Positions 24,436 to 33,589 are shown, counted from the stretch's first letter. The stretch is DNA of 64,000 bases from JTS-RE9 sp964649195 (GCA_964649195.1 CAZYPK010000002.1:21316-85315), one strand, 5' to 3'. The notes: a model not told the origin generated them from the sequence alone. Numbers and translations: made by a program.

Positions 24436-26349
24436 ATGCCGTCATTTCAGATGAAACTTTCCGTGCTGATCGGCTGCTGCCTTGTCTGGCCATTCACGCA
24501 GGTGGGCGTCGCCGTCCCTCCCGACACCGTGGAGCGTGAAGCGGCGTTCCGAAGGACTTTCGCCCAAGTGGTCCGGATGGTTCGCAAGGGTGATTACGCC
24601 CAGGCGACGCCGCTGCTTCACCGTCTGCGGATTACGGTCGCGCAGCCGCGCTGGCCGGAGATTGAAGGTCTTGCCGCGCAACTGGCTCTTGAAGCGGGCG
24701 GGACCAAGCGGGCCGGGGAGTTGATCCAACCTTTCGCGGAGAAACTGAAACTCCAACAATACGATCCGCGAACCTATCACCTGCTTTACGCCAGGGGCCA
24801 ACTCGCCATCGCCGTCGAAAACCCGTGGGAAGCGGTCGGTATTTTCGATTTCCTCGTGAAGAACACCACCGGCGAGGATCACGTCTTCGCCGCCAAGGGT
24901 GCGGCCGAGGCGTTCGTGGCGATGAAGAACATTCCCGAAGCACGCAAGGCATTGGATTACGCCATCAACCATGCCCAGCGGAAGTTGAAGCGGGCCGGGA
25001 GCGAGGATGGCGGCGGCGATCAGAGCGTCAACAACGATTACGACTGGCTGATCGATCTTCTTCGCCGCCAGCGCAAGGAACTGGACGCGCCGAAGAAACA
25101 AACGAAGAGCGAAGCTTTAGTTCTGTTTGAGAAGGCCGAGAAACTGCGCCGTATTGATGCGAAATACAAACAGGCCCACGATGTCTATCAGCAGATCATC
25201 AACGCAGCCCCGGACACAACATACGCCCAGGCGTCGAAGCTTTTCGCCATCGAGTGTTCATTGCTCACCGGCATCGCCACTGAAATGATCGAGAAGGAAA
25301 TCGTCGCCTTCGTCGAACAGGACCGCTATGGTCTTTACACCGGCGAAGCATTGCTCATGCTCGGCCGCATCGCCCTCGAACGCCGCATGGATGCGAAACT
25401 CGCCTTCAAATACTTCAGCCAGTTGGATGATTGGCTCACCGCCGCGCCGAAGCAGGAGCGGCCATTGCGCGTGCCCGGCGATGATCGCAAACATGTCACG
25501 CCCACCAAACAGGAGTTCACCATCGACTTCTGGGGCAACCTCAGCCCGCCGGTGATAAAACCCGGCCAACTGGTCAACCGGGCCACCGCCGACTGGGCCA
25601 TGCGCGATCTCGAATCGCGCAGCGTCCGTTACCTCGGCTTTGTTTATATGACCAACAAATCGCCGACGAAGGCCGCCGCCGCGTTCAAGCGGCTGCTCGC
25701 GCTCGACCCCGCCACCCGCGAACTGGAGGACCGGGGCGAAGCCAGCGACTACACCCGCCTCATGTTCGGCGCCAGGCACGGCTACCTCATCGCCTACCCG
25801 CAGGAACTCGATCTATACGACGACTCCCGAAAGTATGCCATCTTCCTGGGCGACTTCTATTACGTCACCCAACGCTTCGACCAGGCCATCGCCATGTACC
25901 AACGTCTGCTCAACGGCGACTTCGGCAAACTCACCGACCGCCAGCGCGATTATCCCTGGCTGGCGCAGGGGCTGGCGTATCAACGCGTGGGCAAGGCTGA
26001 CGAAGCGCTGAAGATGTTCAGGAAGGTGCTGGAGCGGAAGGACAATACATTCAGCGAACTGCGGGCCGCGGCCATCGCCGGCACCATCGCCATCTGGGCG
26101 AAGGATGAAAAACTCGCAGCCGAGGGCCGGGCCTGGCTCGAACTGGCGATGACCACCGGCGGAAAGAGCCACTTCGCCTACGAAGCGGCGGTGACGCTCG
26201 GACGCTTCGAGATCATACGCGGCAACCGGGAGAAAGGCCTGACGATCCTGCGGCAGATTCCCGTGTCGGCAGGAAGTTGGTATCATATTGCGGACTTCCT
26301 TTACAAGATGCACGCCGGGCAACCGTTACCCCATTTCCAGAAGGAATAA
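24436..26349 (+). CDS. Secreted TPR-repeat protein
   Basis: 637 residues with a signal peptide (1-26, MKLSVLIGCCLVWPFTQVGVA). Helical TPR-like repeats run through most of the chain: KGDYAQATPLLHRL, NPWEAVGIFDFLVKN, IPEARKALDYAINHA, RFDQAIAMYQRLLNG and KADEALKMFRKVLER are the clearest. No catalytic motif is seen, so it is probably a periplasmic or outer-envelope scaffold. The ATG at 24436 has AGGAG 7 nt upstream. It is followed 2 bp later by the metzincin gene, so the two are almost certainly translated from one mRNA. Confidence 0.8.
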   Translation: MPSFQMKLSVLIGCCLVWPFTQVGVAVPPDTVEREAAFRRTFAQVVRMVRKGDYAQATPLLHRLRITVAQPRWPEIEGLAAQLALEAGGTKRAGELIQPFAEKLKLQQYDPRTYHLLYARGQLAIAVENPWEAVGIFDFLVKNTTGEDHVFAAKGAAEAFVAMKNIPEARKALDYAINHAQRKLKRAGSEDGGGDQSVNNDYDWLIDLLRRQRKELDAPKKQTKSEALVLFEKAEKLRRIDAKYKQAHDVYQQIINAAPDTTYAQASKLFAIECSLLTGIATEMIEKEIVAFVEQDRYGLYTGEALLMLGRIALERRMDAKLAFKYFSQLDDWLTAAPKQERPLRVPGDDRKHVTPTKQEFTIDFWGNLSPPVIKPGQLVNRATADWAMRDLESRSVRYLGFVYMTNKSPTKAAAAFKRLLALDPATRELEDRGEASDYTRLMFGARHGYLIAYPQELDLYDDSRKYAIFLGDFYYVTQRFDQAIAMYQRLLNGDFGKLTDRQRDYPWLAQGLAYQRVGKADEALKMFRKVLERKDNTFSELRAAAIAGTIAIWAKDEKLAAEGRAWLELAMTTGGKSHFAYEAAVTLGRFEIIRGNREKGLTILRQIPVSAGSWYHIADFLYKMHAGQPLPHFQKE

Positions 26350-26351
26350 TC

Positions 26352-28043
26352 ATGAACAGATTCATCAACGCAATCCCCTGGCTTGTGGCCGTCGCGCTGA
26401 TCGGAGCGGGAGCGGTCGTGTTTCTGGACGACTTAATCGGCGCGCCCGACACCCCGGAAGTCACGCCGAGGAAAAACCGGGTCAATCAGGATGAGAAACT
26501 GGACCACAACGATGCGGAAGAGAAGAACAGCCAGGGGGTATTGATTCTGGGTGAAGGAGATAAGCGGCGAGTCAAGATCACCAGCATCACCTTGACGCCC
26601 GGAAAAAATCATGAGTTCGATACGTTCGACAAGAAACGTAACGAACAGATTGAGAAATCCATCTACAAGTATGTTGATTTCGTCGGCGGAGGTCGGACTA
26701 TGGGCGTCGTCGCCGATGAAAAGGGAAAACTGGTCGAGGGCCCCGGAAAGATCAAAATCTATGTTTTCGTCCCCTTCCCGGCGGACGCCAACTCCTTTCC
26801 TCTGGTTGTCGAAGGAAACCTGAAGCCCAAGGGCACGGACGGCATGGCAAGCGACTGGCACTGGGCGGTGAAGGTCAAGGCCAAGGAGCCGCAGGCGCTT
26901 CTTAAGCTTTCTTCGATTCACCGGGTTCTATTGCGCTCTGAGACGAAACTTTATTTCGTATGCAGAGCATTCAAGTCGGATGGCACTGAGGAAACCGGTG
27001 AAACCGGTGTATCGGCAACAGTCAGGTTGTATCAGTCAGATGGCAAAGAGGAAGATCATATGCGCAGCTCATTCTGGCCTTCTTCCGGCACGACGGCGCT
27101 TAACTCTAATCCAGACATTTTGCCTGCGGAGCCTACAAGCAAGAACTGGATTCTTCGCGCGACCCCCAACGCCAGCAATCACACACCGGACGAGTTGGCT
27201 ATTCCGATAGCGAGCGCCTTATGGGGCGAGCGCATCGGCAAGGAGTTCCAGGGGTTCGACCCGACGGCGATCGATCCGTGGATCGTCATCGAGGCCAAGT
27301 CGGGCGGGACCGAGCACACGGCGACATCGGCGACGCTCAAGCTCGACGCGAGCATCCTTGATGACGGGCCGTTTGGACTGCGGTCGCTCAACGAAAACGT
27401 CGCCATATTCGCGGCGATGCCCGCGACGGCGGAGAACGCCTTGACCGATACGGACGTGATCGGCAAGGACAAGGGCGTGACGGAACTGGTCGCCGAGACG
27501 TCGGGGCCGAACAAGAAGGAGGTCGCAAGGGTGAATGTCAGCGTGAAGGAACGGAAGACGCGGGAAATTCGGTTTTATTATGTGAGTTCCACGGATGGCA
27601 ACAATGGATCGCTGGGCGAAGACGTGCCTGAAGCGTGGAGAGCCAAGGCGAACGAACTGTGGACACCGCAGGCGATTGTGGAGTTTACAGATGCAGATCC
27701 ACTTACGGCGACTTATGAATTTTCCGGCAATCTGGGGGCGAATCCCAGTCTCAAGGAGGACGTGGCCAAGCTGTTGAACGCTCCCCAAGCGAAGCTGAAG
27801 AAACCGAACGACGACCAGATTTTCATCTACGTCATCGGTAACGCGCAGGAGGAAGGATATACAGAAGGCAATCAGGTGTTCATCCGCCAGAACGCCGGTG
27901 CTTATGTGTTCGCCCATGAACTGGGCCACGCCCTCGGCTTTGTCGGCCATGCCGAGGCTACGGGCGATCTGATGTACAGCGGCCACGTCAATGGCTTACA
28001 TCGCATCCGCAAGTGGCAGGCGGACATTGTCAATCCCGACTGA
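26352..28043 (+). CDS. Membrane-anchored metzincin-type zinc metalloprotease
   Basis: 563 residues. A hydrophobic segment (about 9-27) is a signal peptide or anchor. About 480 residues without recognisable motifs, with beta-sandwich-like segments, precede a C-terminal zinc site HELGHALGFVGH (about 522-533), which is the metzincin consensus HExxHxxGxxH. DLMYSG around 539-544 fits the Met-turn. The zinc site lies only about 40 residues from the end. AAGGA at 26341-26345 precedes the ATG. Flanked by a TPR protein and a secreted protein in one operon, it may process envelope or extracellular proteins; the substrate is unknown. Confidence 0.8.
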   Translation: MNRFINAIPWLVAVALIGAGAVVFLDDLIGAPDTPEVTPRKNRVNQDEKLDHNDAEEKNSQGVLILGEGDKRRVKITSITLTPGKNHEFDTFDKKRNEQIEKSIYKYVDFVGGGRTMGVVADEKGKLVEGPGKIKIYVFVPFPADANSFPLVVEGNLKPKGTDGMASDWHWAVKVKAKEPQALLKLSSIHRVLLRSETKLYFVCRAFKSDGTEETGETGVSATVRLYQSDGKEEDHMRSSFWPSSGTTALNSNPDILPAEPTSKNWILRATPNASNHTPDELAIPIASALWGERIGKEFQGFDPTAIDPWIVIEAKSGGTEHTATSATLKLDASILDDGPFGLRSLNENVAIFAAMPATAENALTDTDVIGKDKGVTELVAETSGPNKKEVARVNVSVKERKTREIRFYYVSSTDGNNGSLGEDVPEAWRAKANELWTPQAIVEFTDADPLTATYEFSGNLGANPSLKEDVAKLLNAPQAKLKKPNDDQIFIYVIGNAQEEGYTEGNQVFIRQNAGAYVFAHELGHALGFVGHAEATGDLMYSGHVNGLHRIRKWQADIVNPD

Positions 28044-28059
28044 ATCAGGAGCATCCTTT

Positions 28060-29193
28060 ATGAAGACTCTTATCATCTTCATCGGGCTATCAGTTTGCAT
28101 CGGCAGCAGTGCGCATGCGGAGGACTCGGCCCCGACAGCAACGGTGCCAGAGGCGCTTTGCGCGGAAATCACCAGGTATCTTGATGAACTCGAAGCATAT
28201 GGGAAAGCGAGCAATCGTCTTTCCAGGCCTGGCTACTCCAAGATCACCCAAAAGTATGACTGGAGAATCGCATCCAAGGAATTGTTCCGCCAGGCCAGGG
28301 AAAGGAACTCGGAGTACGTCTACGGTGAAATTCTTGCCGCTCGTACCGACCACGACTTCGACTACCTTCACGAAGTTGCAAGGCTGGGATTGGATTCGAC
28401 CGTCAAGCGATTTCATTACAGCGCGATCCGGTGGTATCGAAGCCATCCTCATCGCGCAGAGGGTGCCGAGCGCGACAAAGTCCGGCAGGAGATCAGGAAA
28501 CTGTTGCAGGCGGAGAAGCCGCGAGAGCGGGGCCTGCTGAGCGCCATCGTCGTCCTCGGCACGAAGCAGGACATTCCCTGGCTGCGGAAGATATACAAAG
28601 ACCACTTCTTCACGCCCAATCCGAGCTACACCTGCGCTCACGCCCTGCCCGCCAACGGCACCGTTTCGGCCACCAGCATGCTCCTGGCCCTGGCGAAACT
28701 CGGTGACGACGACTTGCGCACCCGGATCGCCCAGGCCATCACTCAGGAAAACGACCTTCAGCAGCGCGCCTGGGGCCTCTTCATCGCCGCCCACTTGAAC
28801 GACCCGAAACTCGTTCCGCTGATGGCCAAGGCGCTGGACGACCGGCGGCGGGTGCCCGAAGCCATCGAACAGTGGCGCGATCCCGATGCCAAGGGGCCTC
28901 ACCTGCACCGCGTCAGCTACCATCGCGTCTGCGACGTGGCCTTGCGCGCCATCTGGACAATCGACCGGCCCGGCGACAAATGGCCCTTCAAGGCGACGGG
29001 GCTTGGGGGCTGGACCTTCCTGCACGGCGCATCCAACCGGGCGTTTCCTTATGTCGAACCGCTGGACAAGGAGTTCAGCGACCAGCAGCGCGTGTTCCTC
29101 AACCACGTCATCCTCGGCTACACCGATGAACAACTCGAACAGGTCCGCGAGTATGTAAAGAAACGTCCGGCGCTGTTGGACAAGGGCAGGTGA
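28060..29193 (+). CDS. Secreted protein of unknown function
   Basis: 377 residues with a signal peptide (1-20, cleavage after SSAHA). The rest is helical: segments such as LLSAIVVLGTKQDIPWLRKIY and ATSMLLALAKLGDDDLRTRIAQAI resemble HEAT-like repeats, but no family is recognised with confidence. No catalytic motif is visible. AGGAG 8 nt upstream sets the ATG at 28060, 16 bp after the metzincin stop, so it is the third gene of the TPR-metzincin operon. It could be a partner or substrate of the protease. Confidence 0.75.
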   Translation: MKTLIIFIGLSVCIGSSAHAEDSAPTATVPEALCAEITRYLDELEAYGKASNRLSRPGYSKITQKYDWRIASKELFRQARERNSEYVYGEILAARTDHDFDYLHEVARLGLDSTVKRFHYSAIRWYRSHPHRAEGAERDKVRQEIRKLLQAEKPRERGLLSAIVVLGTKQDIPWLRKIYKDHFFTPNPSYTCAHALPANGTVSATSMLLALAKLGDDDLRTRIAQAITQENDLQQRAWGLFIAAHLNDPKLVPLMAKALDDRRRVPEAIEQWRDPDAKGPHLHRVSYHRVCDVALRAIWTIDRPGDKWPFKATGLGGWTFLHGASNRAFPYVEPLDKEFSDQQRVFLNHVILGYTDEQLEQVREYVKKRPALLDKGR

Positions 29194-29231
29194 CGACATG
29201 GTGACGGAAACGGCAGGTGTCACGTCGCAAT

Positions 29232-30083
29232 TCACAGGCTCAGCCGCTCCCCGCAGCGCAGCACGCGATACGGCTGTTCCAACTCCCGGCAGACGGCGAT
29301 GAATTCGTCCGGGGTGGCGGTGTTGAAGGTGAACATGTCGTAGTGGCAAGGCACGGCGAGCTTCGCTCCGATGTCGTGCGCCAGGCGGGCCGCCTCGCGG
29401 CCCCAGAGGTTGCCTGCGACCTTTCGCTCCGGGGCGCGGCCGTTGATCGGCAGCAGGGCCAGATCGACTTCGAAGCGGCGCAACCGATCGATCATGCCTT
29501 CGTACAGCCGCGTGTCGCCGCTGTGATAAATCGTGAAGCTGCGATCGGCGGACATCGGCAGCTCGAATACGTAGCCCAGATAGCGGTGATGCCCGCGTTC
29601 ATCCTGTTCCAGTTCATCGTGCGCCGCAGGGATGCCGTGGATGGTCAGGTCCGCCATGTGGCGTTTCACCCCGTCGTCCATGCCGATGAGTGAAGCCGCC
29701 TCGACGCCCAGCTTCGTGGCGGCAAGCTGACGCTCGGCTTCGGGCGTCACAATCCGCATCGCGGGGTTCTTCTTCATCAGGGGCAGCAGCGTGGCGGCAT
29801 CGAGGTGATCGGTGTGGCGGTGGCTGGCGGTGACCGCATCGATGAAGTCCAGCCGGGCGGGATCGACCAGCAGGTCGGTCATGCGAATGTGCGGCTTGTC
29901 GGTGTCGGCGTACTTGTGCGTCAGCGAATCGGAGAGGTAGGGATCGATCAGCAGATGCCCGCCTGTCCAGCGCACCAGGTAGCCGCTTTGCCCCAGCCAC
30001 CAGAGGTGAAGGCGCGTGGGATCGGTGCGTGCCGCGGCGACATCGGCGAGGAAGTCATCGTGCTTGAGAGCGGGCTGAATCAT
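29232..30083 (-). CDS. MBL-fold metallohydrolase (UlaG-like)
   Basis: 283 residues with a metallo-beta-lactamase fold: WLGQSGYLV and LLIDPYLSD at the N-terminus, the metal-binding SHRHTDHLD loop, a YHSGDTRLY strand and CHYDMF late in the chain. This arrangement resembles the UlaG/L-ascorbate-6-phosphate lactonase branch. The substrate cannot be deduced; no other ascorbate genes are nearby. It stands alone between the convergent secreted-protein gene and the repeat cluster at 30.1 kb. Confidence 0.88.
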   Translation of the reverse strand: MIQPALKHDDFLADVAAARTDPTRLHLWWLGQSGYLVRWTGGHLLIDPYLSDSLTHKYADTDKPHIRMTDLLVDPARLDFIDAVTASHRHTDHLDAATLLPLMKKNPAMRIVTPEAERQLAATKLGVEAASLIGMDDGVKRHMADLTIHGIPAAHDELEQDERGHHRYLGYVFELPMSADRSFTIYHSGDTRLYEGMIDRLRRFEVDLALLPINGRAPERKVAGNLWGREAARLAHDIGAKLAVPCHYDMFTFNTATPDEFIAVCRELEQPYRVLRCGERLSL

Positions 30084-30090
30084 GGTCGGA

Positions 30091-30360
30091 AGTCAGGGGA
30101 CAGGGGACATCGTAGCAGCGTCATTGCTGCGCGGGGGTGAAGACGCGCAGCGAGGACGCTGCGGCTGTCAAAAGGAAGGCGTTCGCTCTTGAAGCCGCAG
30201 CGTCATTGCTGCGCGTTTGCGGGGCAGGGGACAGGAAAGGCAATTGGTTATTATTTGTTGGTGATTGCTTATTGCTTATTGGCAGACGCGCAGCGAGGAC
30301 GCTGCGGCTGTCAAAAGGAAGGCGCTCGCTTTTGAAGCCGCAGCGTCCTCGCTGCGCGTT
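30091..30360. repeat. Composite cluster of REP-like palindromes and heptanucleotide arrays
   Basis: This 270-bp stretch holds a short GGGACAG heptad pair (30093-30108), a GCAGCG half-unit (30111-30131) and two ~75-bp palindromes (30142-30216, 30284-30357) of the form GCGCAGCGAGGACGCTGCGG-spacer-reverse complement. Between them lies the composite heptad array (30222-30282) in the opposite orientation to the copies at 5.7, 34.2 and 36.6 kb. The frame of the downstream peptidase gene stays open through it, but this is unlikely to be translated. Confidence 0.88.
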
Positions 30361-30490
30361 TGCGGGGTGCTGCATTCCCGTGCGTTTTGCTCCGCACAAT
30401 CGGACCGATCCTTCCAGATTGAACACTTTCATCATCATCTGCAAATCAGCGGGTTTTCGGACTGCAAGGCGATTTGCCTTTGGCCGACGT

Positions 30491-31720
30491 ATGTGGGTGA
30501 TGAAAGTTCATTCGTCCATCTCCACCACGGCAATATCCATCGGATCGGCGGCGTTGCTTTTTCTGCTCGTCTCGCCTGCGGAGGCGTCGCTCGATGAATT
30601 CGACAGCAGGCATTACACCGTGCGCACCAACGGATCGCGCATCGCCGCCGCCGAACTGGCCAGGCACATGGATGGCGTCTTCGATGAATACGCCCGGCGT
30701 TTCCGCACCTTCGGCAGGCAGGACGCGGTGCGGATGCCGCTCTACCTTTTCAGAACGCAAAACGATTACCTCGCCTTCATGAAGAGGAACGGCATCGACG
30801 CCAACGCCACCGGCGGCATCTTCTTCATCCGTCCCGACATTCGCGGTCTGGCCACCTGGATCGAGGACCGCCCGCAGTGGATCACCCTCGAAACCCTCCA
30901 GCACGAAGGGTTCCACCAGTTCGCCCATGCCCACATCGGCGCCCGCCTGCCGCTGTGGGCCAATGAAGGGCTTGCGGAATACTTCGGGGATGGCATCCTC
31001 GTCGGCGGCAGGCTGCGCGTGGGCGTCGCCAACGGACGGCGCATCGAGGCCGTCAAGAACGCCATCCGCGACCGCAAGGTCATCGACTTCGACACGCTCA
31101 TGAACATGCAGCAGGGCCGGTGGCATCTCAACCTGGTGCGCGACCGCGAAGGCGCCCGCCTTCAGTACGATCAGTCCTGGTCGATGATCCACTTCCTCAT
31201 CCACGGCGAAGACGGCCGGTACCGCGAAGCGTTCGAGAAGTATCTCGCGCTGGTGGCCAAAGGCGCCGAGGGCAGGCAGGCGTTCAAGCTGGCGTTTGGC
31301 GCGGAGGATGCGACCACCTTTCGCAGGCAGTGGGAAATCTTCGCCTCGCGCATGGAGCCTGACGCATTGGACACGGCGGTGAGCCGGATGCGGTTTCTTG
31401 CCCAGGGTCTGCTCGTGCTTCAGGAGCGCCGCGAACCGCCGCCGATGACGACGAACGAACTGCGGCAGCGGCTCACCGCCCTGGGCTTCCGAGCCTCGCG
31501 CATCGAAAACGGCATCCGCACCGAAGTCACCGCCCACGACGCCTCGCTCTACATGTTCCAGAAGGACAACGGCAGCCACGGCATGTTCGAAATCCTCTCC
31601 CCGCAACAGGCCTCGCACCCGCCCCGCGTCACCGCTTCGGGCCTCTCGCCCCAGCCGGTGCTGGTGTGGACGCGCGATGCGAAGGGGCAACTCGTCCCGG
31701 AGGTCAGCTTCAGGGAGTGA
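30491..31720 (+). CDS. Exported DUF1570-type zinc peptidase-like protein
   Basis: 409 residues with a signal peptide (about 1-32). HEGFHQFAH (138-146) supplies the HExxH zinc site, and WANEGLAEYF (156-165) the downstream Glu, a gluzincin-type layout as in DUF1570/MA-like peptidases of planctomycetes. The C-terminal ~100 residues show no motif. Starts at 30491 (ATG) and 30500 (ATG) are both possible; neither has a strong Shine-Dalgarno. Earlier in-frame codons lie in the repeat cluster and are rejected. Role probably in envelope proteolysis; not determinable further. Confidence 0.82.
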   Translation: MWVMKVHSSISTTAISIGSAALLFLLVSPAEASLDEFDSRHYTVRTNGSRIAAAELARHMDGVFDEYARRFRTFGRQDAVRMPLYLFRTQNDYLAFMKRNGIDANATGGIFFIRPDIRGLATWIEDRPQWITLETLQHEGFHQFAHAHIGARLPLWANEGLAEYFGDGILVGGRLRVGVANGRRIEAVKNAIRDRKVIDFDTLMNMQQGRWHLNLVRDREGARLQYDQSWSMIHFLIHGEDGRYREAFEKYLALVAKGAEGRQAFKLAFGAEDATTFRRQWEIFASRMEPDALDTAVSRMRFLAQGLLVLQERREPPPMTTNELRQRLTALGFRASRIENGIRTEVTAHDASLYMFQKDNGSHGMFEILSPQQASHPPRVTASGLSPQPVLVWTRDAKGQLVPEVSFRE

Positions 31721-31898
31721 ATGACAAACGATTCACTTGCCCGGCTTGAGTTCGATTTTCACACCCAGCTTCCGGGCCTGTGATCTCCATCCGGTTTTCA
31801 TATGCCGGCAGACGAGGATCGACTTTGAGATCGGGCTGTCCCGTCGCGCCTTGGACGAAACAAAGCAAGGTGACAACACACAGGGAGAATTGAAACAT
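31710..31898 (-). CDS. Small exported protein, hypothetical
   Basis: 62 codons starting with a convincing signal peptide (MFQFSLCVVTLLCFVQGATG), preceded by AGAGG five nt before the ATG and by TATACT about 30 nt upstream. The mature part (QPDLKVDPRLPAYE) is not recognised. After that point another frame (ATG near 31806, ending ELKPGK at 31733) looks more protein-like, so a frameshift may have occurred. The 3' end overlaps the stop of the convergent peptidase gene by 11 bp. Confidence 0.4.
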   Translation of the reverse strand: MFQFSLCVVTLLCFVQGATGQPDLKVDPRLPAYENRMEITGPEAGCENRTQAGQVNRLSFTP

Positions 31899-32204
31899 GC
31901 AAGCCTCTTTGAAGAGGATTGAGTATAGCCAATGACAGGGCCTAACGTCATTTTCGCGTGTTGCTCATCCAAACATCATTGTTCTGTGATGTAGTGAACG
32001 GAGATTACTTTTCGTGGCGGTTGCTTAGCCGGAATTGACAAGTATGTTCCTCCATTCCTCGTTCATTTCTTCTCGGCTTGAGCGAACCCATCCTGTCACA
32101 TTGATGGCATGGGCCATGATCCAGGCGCGGGATGCCCGATGGTGCGCCGGTTTCATCAATGTTCCTTCAAATCCGAGTCTCGAAGCCCACGCAGGAGTGT
32201 CTGG
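31899..32204. other. Intergenic region without a recognised gene
   Basis: On the minus strand, codons from about 32160 to a stop at 32025 read like the C-terminal end of a protein (HHRASRAWIMAHAI, SSREEMNEEWRNILVNSG), possibly a gene remnant, but no start or family can be assigned. The rest holds the promoter side of the small exported gene and the Shine-Dalgarno AGGAG (32193-32197) of the dioxygenase gene. Confidence 0.35.
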
Positions 32205-32987
32205 ATGACGGCGAAGATCTCTCCGATTCAATGGCAGACCTGGGAAGCCGCCGGCTTCCTGAAACTGTCCGGTTTTTTGGCGCCGATCGAGATTGCCAAG
32301 CTTCGCCAATGGATCGAGGAAATCGGCTCTTGGCCTGCGGAGTCCGGGAAATGGATGCATCACTTCGAGCAGACTCCCTTTGGCGCGCGACTGGCGCGGA
32401 CGGAATATCTCATTGCTTATCACCAGGAGATCCGGCAATTCCTGACGAAGGGGCGCATTCCCGAAACGGCCGGGGAACTGCTCGGTGAACCCGTGCTGCT
32501 TTACAAAGAGAAAATCAACTACAAATATCCGGGCGGCGGCGGATACACGGCGCATCAGGACGCCCCGGCCTACGAGTTCGTGAAGAGCCACATCACCTGT
32601 TCGATTGCGATCGACGCCGCAACGCCGGAGAACGGCTGCCTGTTTTTCGCCGGCGGTTTGCATCGCGATGGGCTGCTGCCTCTGGATGACAAGGGGTGTC
32701 TGGCCCCGGACTTCGCCGCGACCCTGAACTGGGAGCCGGTGCCGATGCAGCCGGGCGACGCCCTGTTTTTCAGTTCCTACGCCCCGCACAAAAGTCCGCC
32801 GAACGGGACGGAGCAACCGCGGCGCACCTTGTATCTGACTTACAATGCGCTGGCCGAGGGGGATTTGCGGGAAGCCTATTACGCGGACAAGCGGCGCTCG
32901 CTGGCGGCGGCGGAACAGGCCGGGGGCGGGAAGTTGCAGATCAGCAAGATCGGACACTTTGACGGCCAACCCGTGGAGCAATCATGA
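32205..32987 (+). CDS. PhyH-family 2-oxoglutarate/Fe(II) dioxygenase, PhnY-like
   Basis: 260 residues of the phytanoyl-CoA dioxygenase fold. The iron triad is His117-x-Asp119 (AHQDAP) and His195 (APHKSPP), with Arg206/207 likely to bind 2-oxoglutarate. The ATG at 32205 has AGGAG 7 nt upstream. Its stop overlaps the next start as ATGA. A PhyH oxygenase translationally coupled to an HD-domain oxygenase is the PhnY-PhnZ (or TmpA-TmpB) arrangement, in which the first enzyme hydroxylates C1 of a 2-aminoethylphosphonate-type substrate. The pairing makes this assignment likely; the exact substrate is inferred. Confidence 0.85.
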   Translation: MTAKISPIQWQTWEAAGFLKLSGFLAPIEIAKLRQWIEEIGSWPAESGKWMHHFEQTPFGARLARTEYLIAYHQEIRQFLTKGRIPETAGELLGEPVLLYKEKINYKYPGGGGYTAHQDAPAYEFVKSHITCSIAIDAATPENGCLFFAGGLHRDGLLPLDDKGCLAPDFAATLNWEPVPMQPGDALFFSSYAPHKSPPNGTEQPRRTLYLTYNALAEGDLREAYYADKRRSLAAAEQAGGGKLQISKIGHFDGQPVEQS

Positions 32988-33589
32988 ACAGAAACATCGA
33001 TTCGACTTTGACGGAAGTCCTGTCTCTGGCGGCAACCCCCGCCGAGCAGGTCGATTCGCTCTTTGAGTGGATGCAAATTCACGGCCAGAGCTTTTACGAT
33101 GAGGCGGTGACTCAACTGGAGCACGCGCTGCAAGCGGCCCATCTGGCGCGATGCAATCGGGCGCCGTCGGATCATGTGGCCGCCGCGCTGCTGCATGACA
33201 TCGGTCACTTCCTGATGGACGAACACGACGATCAGAGCGATTTCCTCGCGGAAGACTGGTGTCATGAAGACATCGGCGCCAAGATACTGGAGCCGTTTTT
33301 CGGCGCGGCCATCACGGAACCGATTCGTCTGCACGTTCCGGCCAAGCGCTATCTCTGCACGATCGACGCGGGCTATTACAACGGCCTGTCGCGGGCCTCG
33401 CAGCGCAGCTTCGAGTTGCAGGGAGGCGGGATGTCCGCCGCGGAGATCGCGGAATTCGAAAGCCATCCGTTTCACGCCGCCGCGGTCTGGCTGCGCCGCT
33501 GGGATGATGGCGCGAAAGTCAAAGGGAGGGAAGTCTCGGAATTGCAGGCCTACCGGCAGGATGTCGAGAGGTGCCTGAAACGGGATTGA
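32984..33589 (+). CDS. HD-domain mixed-valent diiron oxygenase, PhnZ-like
   Basis: 201 residues. The metal ligands can be placed at His47 (QLEHALQAAHLA), His71-Asp72 (LLHDIGH), His94 (WCHEDIG), His117 (RLHVPAKRYL) and Asp174, in the order and spacing of HD-type oxygenases such as PhnZ and myo-inositol oxygenase. Glu40 and Tyr38 lie where PhnZ has its substrate-gating residues. PhnZ cleaves the 1-hydroxy-phosphonate made by PhnY, releasing phosphate and glycine. Coupling by ATGA overlap to the PhyH gene supports a two-step oxidative C-P cleavage pathway. No phosphonate transporter is adjacent. Confidence 0.87.
   Translation: MNRNIDSTLTEVLSLAATPAEQVDSLFEWMQIHGQSFYDEAVTQLEHALQAAHLARCNRAPSDHVAAALLHDIGHFLMDEHDDQSDFLAEDWCHEDIGAKILEPFFGAAITEPIRLHVPAKRYLCTIDAGYYNGLSRASQRSFELQGGGMSAAEIAEFESHPFHAAAVWLRRWDDGAKVKGREVSELQAYRQDVERCLKRD

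Noticed and set aside
30137..30490. N-terminal extension of the DUF1570-like peptidase through the repeat cluster
   Set aside because: The added codons are translated REP-like and heptad repeats, and a signal peptide begins at 30491/30500.
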